From assembly GCA_014379045.1 (NCBI GenBank), contig JACMMK010000505.1, forward strand, positions 1 through 13,007: a stretch of DNA of 13,007 nt, read 5' to 3'. Every line of letters begins with the position of its first letter. Position 1 is the first letter of the stretch. Both the position numbers and the translations under genes were made by a program. The notes beneath the pieces are model-generated. The model searched no databases, was not told where the DNA came from, and saw only the letters and a list, made by a program, of their open reading frames with translations. This document shows positions 1-5,822 of this stretch, piece by piece. Origin of the DNA: Burkholderiales bacterium. Lineage in GTDB: Bacteria > Pseudomonadota > Gammaproteobacteria > Burkholderiales > CAIKXV01.

Positions 1-743
1 CGAAGCAGGGCGCACCCGGCGGCGAGACCACGCTCGAGGGGGACGCCGGCTTCTATCACGCCTATGCGGGCAGCGCGACCGGCGAGCTGCGCTACAGCTT
101 CACGGGGAAGAACCGCACGGACCTCGCCGACATCACCAAGGACCTCGGTCGACGCTGGACCTTTCTCGAAACGCTCTATCGAATCTATTCGATATCGGGC
201 TACAACATCGCACACGTCGAGGTCACGGCGAAGCTCTGCGCCGAACACGACCTCCGCTATGCGGACATCGATCGAATCGAAGCGCTGGTGAACTGGTTCG
301 AGACCGAGTATCCCAGCCCGGCATTTCGCAACCCCACGATGGACGGCAAGCCCAGGGTACGCAGCACGCAGTACTGCACCGCCTACGGCGCCGTCGAACG
401 CGGGTACCCGATCACGCGACCGGTCGACCCGACCGCCGACGAAACCGACCCGCCCGAGGTCCTCGACCTGATGCACCGGGTCACGCTGATCCCGGTCGTG
501 GGCAGGACGTTGTTCGGGCCGCGCATCACGATTTTCACCAAGGATGGGCGGCACTACAGCAAGGAAGGCACCGGCGAGGAGTTCATCTGGGATTTCGAAG
601 AACAGGTGCGGCGCATTCGACCGGTCACCCCCGCGCTGCCGGTGCCTGAAACCCAATACGTCCAGCTGATCGATGCGTGTCGGCACCTCGATCGTGCCGA
701 CACGGCAGCGGCCCGACTGATTGCGCTGACCCTCGCCGCCTAG
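1..743 (+). CDS. MmgE/PrpD family protein (3' part, 5' end outside window)
   Basis: The reading frame is open from the window's left edge (first full codon at position 3) to a TAG at 741-743, giving 246 visible residues. It carries C-terminal hallmarks of the MmgE/PrpD family: an 'LEGDAGFYHAYAG' stretch at the left edge, then 'GYNIAHVEVTAKL' and 'RVTLIPV', and a closing helical part. Family members are usually about 450 residues, so roughly the first 200 residues are missing from the window. Characterised relatives are 2-methylcitrate dehydratase (PrpD), cis-aconitate decarboxylase and iminodisuccinate epimerase. They act in the cytoplasm on polycarboxylates. In Burkholderiales, many uncharacterised copies sit beside Bug receptors, as here, so the substrate is probably not methylcitrate. 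An ATG at 288 lies inside the conserved domain and is not the real start. The next gene begins 44 bp downstream, in the same direction. Family assignment is firm, substrate unknown. Confidence 0.88.
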   Translation, partial: KQGAPGGETTLEGDAGFYHAYAGSATGELRYSFTGKNRTDLADITKDLGRRWTFLETLYRIYSISGYNIAHVEVTAKLCAEHDLRYADIDRIEALVNWFETEYPSPAFRNPTMDGKPRVRSTQYCTAYGAVERGYPITRPVDPTADETDPPEVLDLMHRVTLIPVVGRTLFGPRITIFTKDGRHYSKEGTGEEFIWDFEEQVRRIRPVTPALPVPETQYVQLIDACRHLDRADTAAARLIALTLAA

Positions 744-787
744 GCGATTGCTGCGCGCAGCCTCCGACGCGCACGATCGCGAACCCA

Positions 788-1639
788 ATGAAAGGGATCA
801 GCAAAGCCGCCCGCGCGCAGTACGCGGTCAACACCTACGCCTACACGATGAGCCATACGGCCGTCGATTGTTTCGCCGCGCTGGCCGACCGGGGCTACCG
901 TGAGTTCGAGCTGATGATGTATCCGGGTCACGCTTGGCCCGCCGACCTCGACGGGGCGCAGCGCAAACGACTGGTGCGCTTTCTCGAAAGCCGCAGTCTT
1001 GCGGTACGTACCCTCAACCAGCCTAACCTCGACATCAACCTCGCGGCGGCCACGCTCGAGATGCGGGCGTATTCGCTCGCCATCGTCCGTGGCATCGTCG
1101 AGTTTGCCGGTGACCTGGGTGCCGAGGCGGTGGTGATCGGTCCCGGCAAGGCGAATCCCCTTTTTCCTGCGCCGGTCGAGACGTTGACGGGCGTGTTCTT
1201 CAGCGCGCTCGATGCACTGCTCCCGATTGCGCGTCGGGCCGGCGTCAAGCTCGTCGTCGAGAACATGCCGTTCTGTTTTCTGCCCGATGCCGTCGGCCTG
1301 ATGGGTGCGCTCGAACGTTATGGTTCGGACGAGATCGGCGTCGTCTACGATATCGCCAACGCCGAATTCATTCGCGAAGACCTGGCCGACGGCCTGCGCC
1401 GCGTGGCGCCGCGCCTGCACTCGGTGCATGTCTCGGATACAGACCGCTCGATCTACCGCCACGGTCCGGTGGGCACCGGCACGGTTCCGTTCGAACACGC
1501 GCGCGCGCTGCTCGGCGCGCTGCCGCATCGTCGGCGCCCGATCCTCGAAATCGTCTCTGCCCACGCCGACGCCGACATCGATCTGTCGGTCGAGGCGCTC
1601 TCGCGGATGGGCTGGGATTCGCTCTACGACTCCGCCTGA
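788..1639 (+). CDS. Sugar phosphate isomerase/epimerase-like TIM-barrel protein
   Basis: A 283-residue protein of the xylose-isomerase-like TIM-barrel superfamily (AP endonuclease 2 fold). Likely metal ligands occupy the expected strand ends: E158 in 'LVVENMPF', D188 in 'VVYDIAN', H214 in 'HSVHVSDTD' and E254 in 'ILEIVS'. An 'FELMMYPGHAWP' segment near residue 40 and 'VVIGPGKANP' near 116 complete the barrel pattern. Relatives are divalent-metal-dependent isomerases, epimerases or dehydratases of sugars and hydroxy-acids in the cytoplasm. I chose ATG 788 because it is the only start codon in the spacer after the upstream gene and places the first beta strand ('QYAVNTYAY') near the N terminus. 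Longer starts such as 677 overlap the MmgE/PrpD gene and add unstructured sequence. No good Shine-Dalgarno is visible, so translation may depend on the upstream gene 44 bp away. The exact reaction cannot be told. Confidence 0.87.
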   Translation: MKGISKAARAQYAVNTYAYTMSHTAVDCFAALADRGYREFELMMYPGHAWPADLDGAQRKRLVRFLESRSLAVRTLNQPNLDINLAAATLEMRAYSLAIVRGIVEFAGDLGAEAVVIGPGKANPLFPAPVETLTGVFFSALDALLPIARRAGVKLVVENMPFCFLPDAVGLMGALERYGSDEIGVVYDIANAEFIREDLADGLRRVAPRLHSVHVSDTDRSIYRHGPVGTGTVPFEHARALLGALPHRRRPILEIVSAHADADIDLSVEALSRMGWDSLYDSA

Positions 1640-1676
1640 AGACAGGCACGCTTCACTGAAGATCGGCACATATCGA

Positions 1677-1692
1677 TAGACCGATCGGTCCG
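1677..1692. promoter_or_regulatory. Candidate TetR-family operator (palindrome)
   Basis: Positions 1679-1690 read GACCGATCGGTC, a perfect 12-bp palindrome. It directly follows a second perfect palindrome, TATCGATA, at 1671-1678. Extended leftwards it reads TAGACC-GATC-GGTC, close to the TAGACC-N4-GGTCTA type of box I recall for NemR of the TetR family. It lies 35 bp before the Bug gene start at 1726. A weak sigma-70-like pair (TTCACT at 1652-1657 and GATAGA at 1675-1680, 17 bp apart) would put the box over the -10 region. The palindrome is seen directly; the regulator class is inferred, and no regulator gene lies in the window. Confidence 0.4.
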
Positions 1693-1711
1693 GAAGTCAT
1701 GCACTTGACCC

Positions 1712-1717
1712 AGGAGG
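1712..1717 (+). promoter_or_regulatory. Ribosome binding site AGGAGG of the first Bug gene
   Basis: A perfect AGGAGG ends 8 nt before the ATG at 1726. It fixes that start over the in-frame ATG at 1699, which has no comparable site, and over the out-of-frame ATG at 1721. Confidence 0.85.
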
Positions 1718-1725
1718 AGAATGTC

Positions 1726-2760
1726 ATGAATCGCGAAGTCACAGGCTTTGCAAGCTCGCACGTTCACCAAGCGCACGGCCCGAGTCGCTGTCGCCTGCTT
1801 CGCACGCTCGCCGTGGGCTACGGCGTGGCATTCGGCACAGCGCCACTGCTCGCCGCCGACTCGCCGTACCCCGTCCGGCCCGTGCGCATCATCGTCTCGA
1901 ATGCGATCGGCAGCTCGCCCGACATTCTGGGCCGAATCCTCGCCAACAAGCTGACTGCGCAGACCGGCCAGCAGTTCGTCGTCGATCCGCGTGCCGGCGC
2001 CAGCGGCGTCATCGGCGTCGATCTGGTGAAGACGGCTGCGCCGGACGGGTACACCTTGCTCGTGGGCAGCACCACGGTGTTCGCAGGTCTGCCGGCGTTG
2101 AAGTCCAAGCTGTCCTACGACATCGATCGGGACTTCCTGCCGCTCACGCGGATCGCGTCCGTCGCCAACGTGATGGTGGTGCAAGCCGCGCTCGGCGTGA
2201 CCACCGTCGCGGACTTCATCAAACATGTGCAGGCGAATCCCGGCAAGGCCAATTGTGGGCACGCGGGCAATGGCACGCCGACGCATATCGCAGGGTTGCT
2301 GTTCAACACGATGGCCAAGGTCGATATTCCGCAGATTCCGTACAAGGGCGCCGCGCAAGTGATGAACGACCTGCTGGCCGGCCACGTGCAGTGCCAGTTC
2401 ACGTCGCCGATCGTCGCGATGCCGCACGCGAAAGGGGGGCGTATCCGGGTGCTTGCCACGACGGGCGCCAAGCCCGACCCGCTGCTGCCCGAGCTGCCGA
2501 CCGTCGCCGAAACCGTGCCGGGCTACGAAAGCACGCAATGGTTCGGGGTCGCCGCGCCGATACTCACGCCGAAGGCGGTCACCAGCAAACTGCACGCGGA
2601 ACTCCTGCGCGCGCTGCGCTCGCCCGACGTCGTCGAATCGGTCCGCGCACAGGGGGCGACCGTCCAACCCGAGTCGCCCGCGGCGTTCTCCCGCTTCATC
2701 AAGGAAGAGCGCGAACGCATCGCAGGCCTCGCCAGAAGCGCCGGCATTTCGATCGAATGA
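1726..2760 (+). CDS. Bug-family (TctC-like) periplasmic solute-binding receptor 1
   Basis: A 344-residue Bug (Bordetella uptake gene) receptor, which binds small carboxylated compounds in the periplasm and serves tripartite tricarboxylate transporters or signalling. The signal peptide has a long polar n-region, a hydrophobic stretch near residues 28-40 and a likely cleavage after A44 ('PLLAA|DSPYP'). Family landmarks are 'YPVRPVRIIV', 'DPRAGASGVIG', 'APDGYTLLVGS', 'GHAGNGTPTHIAG', 'IPYKGAAQVMNDLLAG' and 'LPTVAETVPGYE'. The first ligand loop is unusual: residues 59-66 read NAIGSSPD where the other two Bug proteins in this window keep the PPGGGAD/APGGSTD form, hinting at a different ligand. Cysteines near residues 177 and 223 might form a disulfide. 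It starts 86 bp after the isomerase gene with its own strong ribosome site. No TctA/TctB membrane genes are in the window. Family call is firm; ligand unknown. Confidence 0.93.
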   Translation: MNREVTGFASSHVHQAHGPSRCRLLRTLAVGYGVAFGTAPLLAADSPYPVRPVRIIVSNAIGSSPDILGRILANKLTAQTGQQFVVDPRAGASGVIGVDLVKTAAPDGYTLLVGSTTVFAGLPALKSKLSYDIDRDFLPLTRIASVANVMVVQAALGVTTVADFIKHVQANPGKANCGHAGNGTPTHIAGLLFNTMAKVDIPQIPYKGAAQVMNDLLAGHVQCQFTSPIVAMPHAKGGRIRVLATTGAKPDPLLPELPTVAETVPGYESTQWFGVAAPILTPKAVTSKLHAELLRALRSPDVVESVRAQGATVQPESPAAFSRFIKEERERIAGLARSAGISIE

Positions 2761-2848
2761 ACCGGGAGATGTCGCTTCTCGCGCGCATCGTGCCCGGCGC
2801 ATCGCTGCGCTCGTCCCCCGCAACCCGCTGACTCACCGGTCGCACGAA

Positions 2849-3745
2849 ATGACCCGTCCCACGATCGCCGTATTCACCAAGAACCGGCTCAATCCCGCGT
2901 ATCACGCGGCGCGGCTCGGTGCGGATCGGGTCGCCGAACGCATGGGTGCGACGACGGTGCACTACGTGCCGCAGCGCCCCGACAACGTCGACGAACAGCG
3001 TCTGCTGGTCGACGAGGCGCTCGCCGCGCGTCCGTCGGCCGCCGTATTCGTGCCGGTGCACGGGACGTTGATGGACGATTGGGCGCACAAGCTCACCGCC
3101 GCCGGCGTACCGGTCTTCAACATGATCAACCAGCTCGATCGCGCCGACGATTACGTCACGTACGTCGGTTCGGACAACCATCGACTCGCAGCGCTCACCG
3201 GCGCGTTCCTGTACCGGGCGATGGGCGGGCGGGGCGACGTCGTGATCCTCGAAGGCACGCCGGGCACGATCACGAGCCGCGAGCGTTTGCGGGGCTTCGA
3301 GGACGCCGCGCAGGCCTGGCCCGGGATCCGGATCGTCGGCTCGCGCGAGGGAATGTTCCTGTTCGAAAAAGGCAGGCTCGCGATGCAGGCGCTGCTGGCC
3401 GATCTGCCGCGTATCGACGGCGTCGCCGCGACGAACGACAGCATGGCACTCGGGGCGCTGGAGGCACTGGATGCCGCCGCACGTCACGCGCACGTCGTCG
3501 GCATCAATGCGATTCCGGATGCCGTCGCGGCGATCAAAGCGGGTCGTTTGCTCGCCAGCGCCGACTTCGACGCGATGAAGATCTCGTGCATCGCCACCGA
3601 GGCGGCGCTACGCCATCTGCGCGGCGAGGCGGTGCCGAAGGAGATTCTGCTGCCGGTGCAGGTCGTGCACCGGGGGAACTGTGCGCAGTACGACCTCAGC
3701 TTGGAAGCGCGCGAAGCTCCATCCTGGGAAAGCGTCGTGCGCTAG
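2849..3745 (+). CDS. Periplasmic-binding-protein-like sugar-binding domain protein lacking a signal peptide
   Basis: A 298-residue type I periplasmic-binding-protein fold (LacI/ribose-binding class). The N-terminal lobe starts at once with 'TIAVFTKNRLNPAYHAARLGAD' and continues with 'PSAAVFVPVHGT' (62-73) and 'YVGSDNHRLA' (105-114). The second lobe has 'GDVVILEGTPGTITSRERLRGF' (129-150), 'GVAATNDSMALGALEAL' (191-207) and 'AAIKAGRLLASADF' (227-240). The oddity is that only four residues precede the first beta strand, so there is no signal peptide, no lipobox and no DNA-binding helix-turn-helix. The frame stays open upstream, but that stretch (2759-2848) encodes no hydrophobic segment and no ATG or GTG, so a hidden signal is unlikely. 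There is no ABC permease or ATPase nearby. It is probably a cytoplasmic small-molecule sensor or binding protein, or an enzyme-like derivative. It follows the Bug gene by 88 bp on the same strand. Confidence 0.85.
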   Translation: MTRPTIAVFTKNRLNPAYHAARLGADRVAERMGATTVHYVPQRPDNVDEQRLLVDEALAARPSAAVFVPVHGTLMDDWAHKLTAAGVPVFNMINQLDRADDYVTYVGSDNHRLAALTGAFLYRAMGGRGDVVILEGTPGTITSRERLRGFEDAAQAWPGIRIVGSREGMFLFEKGRLAMQALLADLPRIDGVAATNDSMALGALEALDAAARHAHVVGINAIPDAVAAIKAGRLLASADFDAMKISCIATEAALRHLRGEAVPKEILLPVQVVHRGNCAQYDLSLEAREAPSWESVVR

Positions 3746-3797
3746 CGCTGCGAGTCGGGAGCAGGCAGAACGATTGCTTGCATCGGTAGAGGCTCGC

Positions 3798-4325
3798 TCA
3801 CGGCGCTGCGAAGAGGCGCTTCACGAAAATCACCTTCGTCTCGCCTGTGCCATAGAAATCCGGGATGCGCCCACACTCCTGATAGCCCTGGCGTGTGTAG
3901 AAGTTCCGCGCTCGACTCACGTAATGGAGTGCGCTGGTCTCGATGACTAGAATTCGCGCGCCATGGGTACGAACCGCGCGCTCGACATGCTCGAGCAACG
4001 CAACGCCTACTCCGGTGCCGTGCCGCTCTGGCCGCGCTCCGATCCACCACAGGTTCCAGACGCCCGGCGCATACTGTTCGGGTGCGTAGTAAGCCCAGCC
4101 CATCGGCCGGTCATCAGAATCGGGAGCTACCACCACCGCGTGCCCTTCAGGCAGTGTGCCCGTGTGGAGTTGACTCAGTACACTACCGAATAGATCTTTC
4201 GCGTCGTCCGTCGAAAACAGCCCGGTGCTGACCGCGAGCGCCAGGAGTTCATCGCTCTCGGTTGCGCAAGGTGGTCTGAGCAATTCCATTTCAGACTCGC
4301 GACGCTTCACTTGTCTTTCATTCAT
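3798..4325 (-). CDS. GNAT-family N-acetyltransferase
   Basis: A 175-residue GNAT protein, expected to transfer an acetyl group from acetyl-CoA to an amine in the cytoplasm. The acetyl-CoA pyrophosphate loop (motif A) is R101-H-G-T-G-V-G107 after the strand 'VWNLWWIGARPE' (89-100). Motif B is 'NFYTRQGYQECGRI' (141-154), the usual C-terminal signature. The start is uncertain: ATG 4325 gives this length, while ATG 4289 (residue 13, 'MELLRPPC') would fit many GNAT N termini; neither has a clear ribosome site. Base composition is visibly less GC-rich than the flanks, with codons rarely used nearby. The gene ends 52 bp from the convergent upstream cluster and lies 42 bp beyond the end of the SDR gene on its own strand. 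It looks like an unrelated or acquired gene. The acetyl acceptor is unknown. Confidence 0.85.
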   Translation of the reverse strand: MNERQVKRRESEMELLRPPCATESDELLALAVSTGLFSTDDAKDLFGSVLSQLHTGTLPEGHAVVVAPDSDDRPMGWAYYAPEQYAPGVWNLWWIGARPERHGTGVGVALLEHVERAVRTHGARILVIETSALHYVSRARNFYTRQGYQECGRIPDFYGTGETKVIFVKRLFAAP

Positions 4326-4367
4326 GCGCGCAGCACGGAATTGCGCGAGCCTTTTTGTCGATAGGCC

Positions 4368-5150
4368 CTAAGCCGCAGGATTGCGCGACAGCTTGCCGGC
4401 ATCGACGGTCACGATCGTGCCGCTGACATAGGACGCGCGGGCCGACGCCAGGAACACCGCGACGTCGGCGACCTCCTCGGGCTTGCCGAGGCGGCCCATC
4501 GGGGCGTCGGTCACGAGCTCAGGCCAGCGCGAGGGATCGCCAAACCTGGCTTGCGCACGCTCCTGCCAGCGCACGCGCTGGCGGTCGGTCTCGATCGAGC
4601 CGGGATTCAGGCCGACGACGCGCACGCCGTGGTCGACGCTCTCACCGCCCAGCGCCCGTGAAAACGCCATCAGCGACGCGTTGCCGGTGCTGCCGGCGAT
4701 GTAGTTCGGCGTGGGCCGTTCGCCGGCCGAGCCGATTATGTTGACGATGACGCCCTTCCGACGCGCCTTCATCTTCGCGTAGACCGCGCGCGTGAGGTTG
4801 ATGTAGCCGAACACCTTCAGCTCCCAGGCCTGCCGCCAGTGTTCCTCGTCCACGGCCAGAAGGCTGCCCTGCGGGATCGCACCCGCGTTGTTGATCAGAA
4901 TGTCCACGTCGCCGACCGCGTCGACCAGCTTCGCGATGTTCGCGCTGAGGCCCAGGTCGAGCGCGTGGCACTGCACGGTGATCGCGCGTTCGGGTGCGAG
5001 TTTCGTACGCGCCGCGTCGAGGTCCTCGGCGCTGCGCGAAGCCAGGTGCAGGTTGCACCCCTCGCGCGCGAGGCACTGCGCGATCGCGAAACCGATGCCG
5101 CGTGAACCGCCGGTGATCAGGGCGGTCTTGCCTGCGAGTTCCAGATCCAT
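4368..5150 (-). CDS. SDR-family oxidoreductase with altered catalytic tetrad
   Basis: A 260-residue short-chain dehydrogenase/reductase. The Rossmann dinucleotide motif is TGGSRGIG at residues 13-20, 'NNAG' is at 87-90, and the C-terminal end 'YVSGTIVTVDAG' is typical. S38-R39 after the second strand suggests NADP(H) is possible. The active site departs from the classical Asn-Ser-Tyr-Lys set. The tyrosine is Y150, but the segment reads Y-I-A-G-S, so the lysine four residues on is serine (S154). The Ser position reads G140-S141, only 9-10 residues before Y150. Where most SDRs have the helix-4 Asn, this protein has K112 ('LKVFGYINL'). The start at 5150 is set by AAGGA at 5156-5160 and by the glycine-motif distance. 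It lies 77 bp downstream of the CMD-like gene on the same strand, so the two likely form an operon. Substrate unknown. Confidence 0.92.
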   Translation of the reverse strand: MDLELAGKTALITGGSRGIGFAIAQCLAREGCNLHLASRSAEDLDAARTKLAPERAITVQCHALDLGLSANIAKLVDAVGDVDILINNAGAIPQGSLLAVDEEHWRQAWELKVFGYINLTRAVYAKMKARRKGVIVNIIGSAGERPTPNYIAGSTGNASLMAFSRALGGESVDHGVRVVGLNPGSIETDRQRVRWQERAQARFGDPSRWPELVTDAPMGRLGKPEEVADVAVFLASARASYVSGTIVTVDAGKLSRNPAA

Positions 5151-5227
5151 GTCGTTCCTTGTTGAAGGAGGTCGATACTGTTCGAGGGTGCGTCCGACGG
5201 TGCGACGGCGCGCGCGTGCCGACGCGT

Positions 5228-5611
5228 TCAGGCCGCCGGCGGCTTCTCGCGAAAGACCGCCTCGGCGACGCGAAAACTGTCCAGCGCCGCAGGGATTCCG
5301 CAGTAGATCGCCGTCTGCATCAACACTTCGCGTACGTCCTCTTCGGATATCCCGATGTTCGGCGCGGCGCGCAGATAGATCTCGACTTCCTGCGTGCGCC
5401 CCAGCGCGGTGAGCATCCCGATGTTGATCAGCGCGCGCGTCCGCCGGTCGAGGCCGGGCCTGCTCCACAGCGTGCCCCACACGTACTCGGCAATCAGTTC
5501 CTGGAACGGCCGGTTGAACTCGGTCGTGTTCTTCGTAGCCGCATCGACATAGGCATCGCCCAGCACCTCGCGGCGAACTTTCTGGCCGTGCTCGAAGAGT
5601 TCCTTGTTCAT
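5228..5611 (-). CDS. Carboxymuconolactone decarboxylase (CMD)-family protein
   Basis: A 127-residue, all-helical protein of the AhpD/CMD superfamily and close in length to PcaC (about 130). The pattern 'FNRPFQELIAEYVWGTLWSRPGLDRRTRALINIGMLTAL' (32-70 region) followed by 'EEDVREVLMQTAIYCGIPAALDSFRVAEAVF' (90-120 region) is the PcaC-type core. PcaC decarboxylates 4-carboxymuconolactone in the protocatechuate branch of the beta-ketoadipate pathway. Here the segment 'EVEIYLRAA' has Y79 where I expect the family's histidine in 'E-x-x-L-H-L-R', so the classical activity is doubtful. No CxxC is present, so it is not an AhpD peroxidase. Start ATG 5611 follows AGGAGG at 5621-5626 with 9-nt spacing. 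It is the first gene of a minus-strand pair with the SDR, and none of the other pca genes are nearby. Confidence 0.88.
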   Translation of the reverse strand: MNKELFEHGQKVRREVLGDAYVDAATKNTTEFNRPFQELIAEYVWGTLWSRPGLDRRTRALINIGMLTALGRTQEVEIYLRAAPNIGISEEDVREVLMQTAIYCGIPAALDSFRVAEAVFREKPPAA

Positions 5612-5822
5612 CCGCTTTCCCCTCCTGGTTGGGATGTCCGCAACGCGCTGGTCCCGGCTCGCTTCCGCCCTCTGCGGCGCAGGGCGTTGCGTCGGGAACG
5701 CGGGCCCTTCGGCAGCGTCGAAGCGAGCTAAGATTCTACCGTGAAGAGGGCGCCGCAATCGTGTGGCCAGGTCGGTCACCACGCACCTTAACCGCGGTGT
5801 CGCCAGGCGCTGAGGAGGAGCT
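5612..5822. promoter_or_regulatory. Divergent promoter region between CMD-like and flavoprotein genes
   Basis: This 211-bp gap separates the minus-strand CMD-SDR pair from the plus-strand flavoprotein gene and must hold promoters for both. The best -10-like box is TAGAAT on the minus strand (5733-5738), five of six matches to the sigma-70 consensus, but I find no convincing -35 upstream of it. An overlapping plus-strand TAAGAT at 5729-5734 is weaker. A short inverted repeat CTTCG/CGAAG (5707-5711 and 5719-5723) and an ACCGCGGT palindrome at 5791-5798 could be protein sites. I see no coding sequence here. Confidence 0.4.
5812..5818 (+). promoter_or_regulatory. Ribosome binding site deciding the GTG start of the flavoprotein
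   Basis: GAGGAGG ends 4 nt before GTG 5823. No ATG or other candidate lies between it and the first strand of the flavin-binding fold, so the GTG start is well supported. Confidence 0.75.

Noticed and set aside
740..1669. A 309-codon minus-strand frame over the isomerase gene
   Set aside because: It is a shadow of the TIM-barrel gene, with Arg/Asp/Val-rich noise and no motif.
1624..2823. A 399-codon open frame on the minus strand
   Set aside because: It is antisense to Bug 1, whose signal peptide, ribosome site and family motifs are clear. The product has no recognisable domain.
2757..2831. A 24-codon frame starting in an ATGA overlap with the Bug 1 stop, considered as a leader peptide or a frameshifted signal peptide for the next gene
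   Set aside because: The encoded peptide has no sustained hydrophobic stretch and no ribosome site precedes it. Joining it to the next gene would need an unproven frameshift.
3746..3797. A bidirectional terminator between the convergent binding-protein and GNAT genes
   Set aside because: I could not find a stem of useful length followed by a T-run on either strand.
4326..4367. The T-run near 4352 as a terminator of the SDR gene
   Set aside because: The T-run is on the plus strand and would read as A on the minus-strand transcript. No GC-rich stem precedes it in the right direction.
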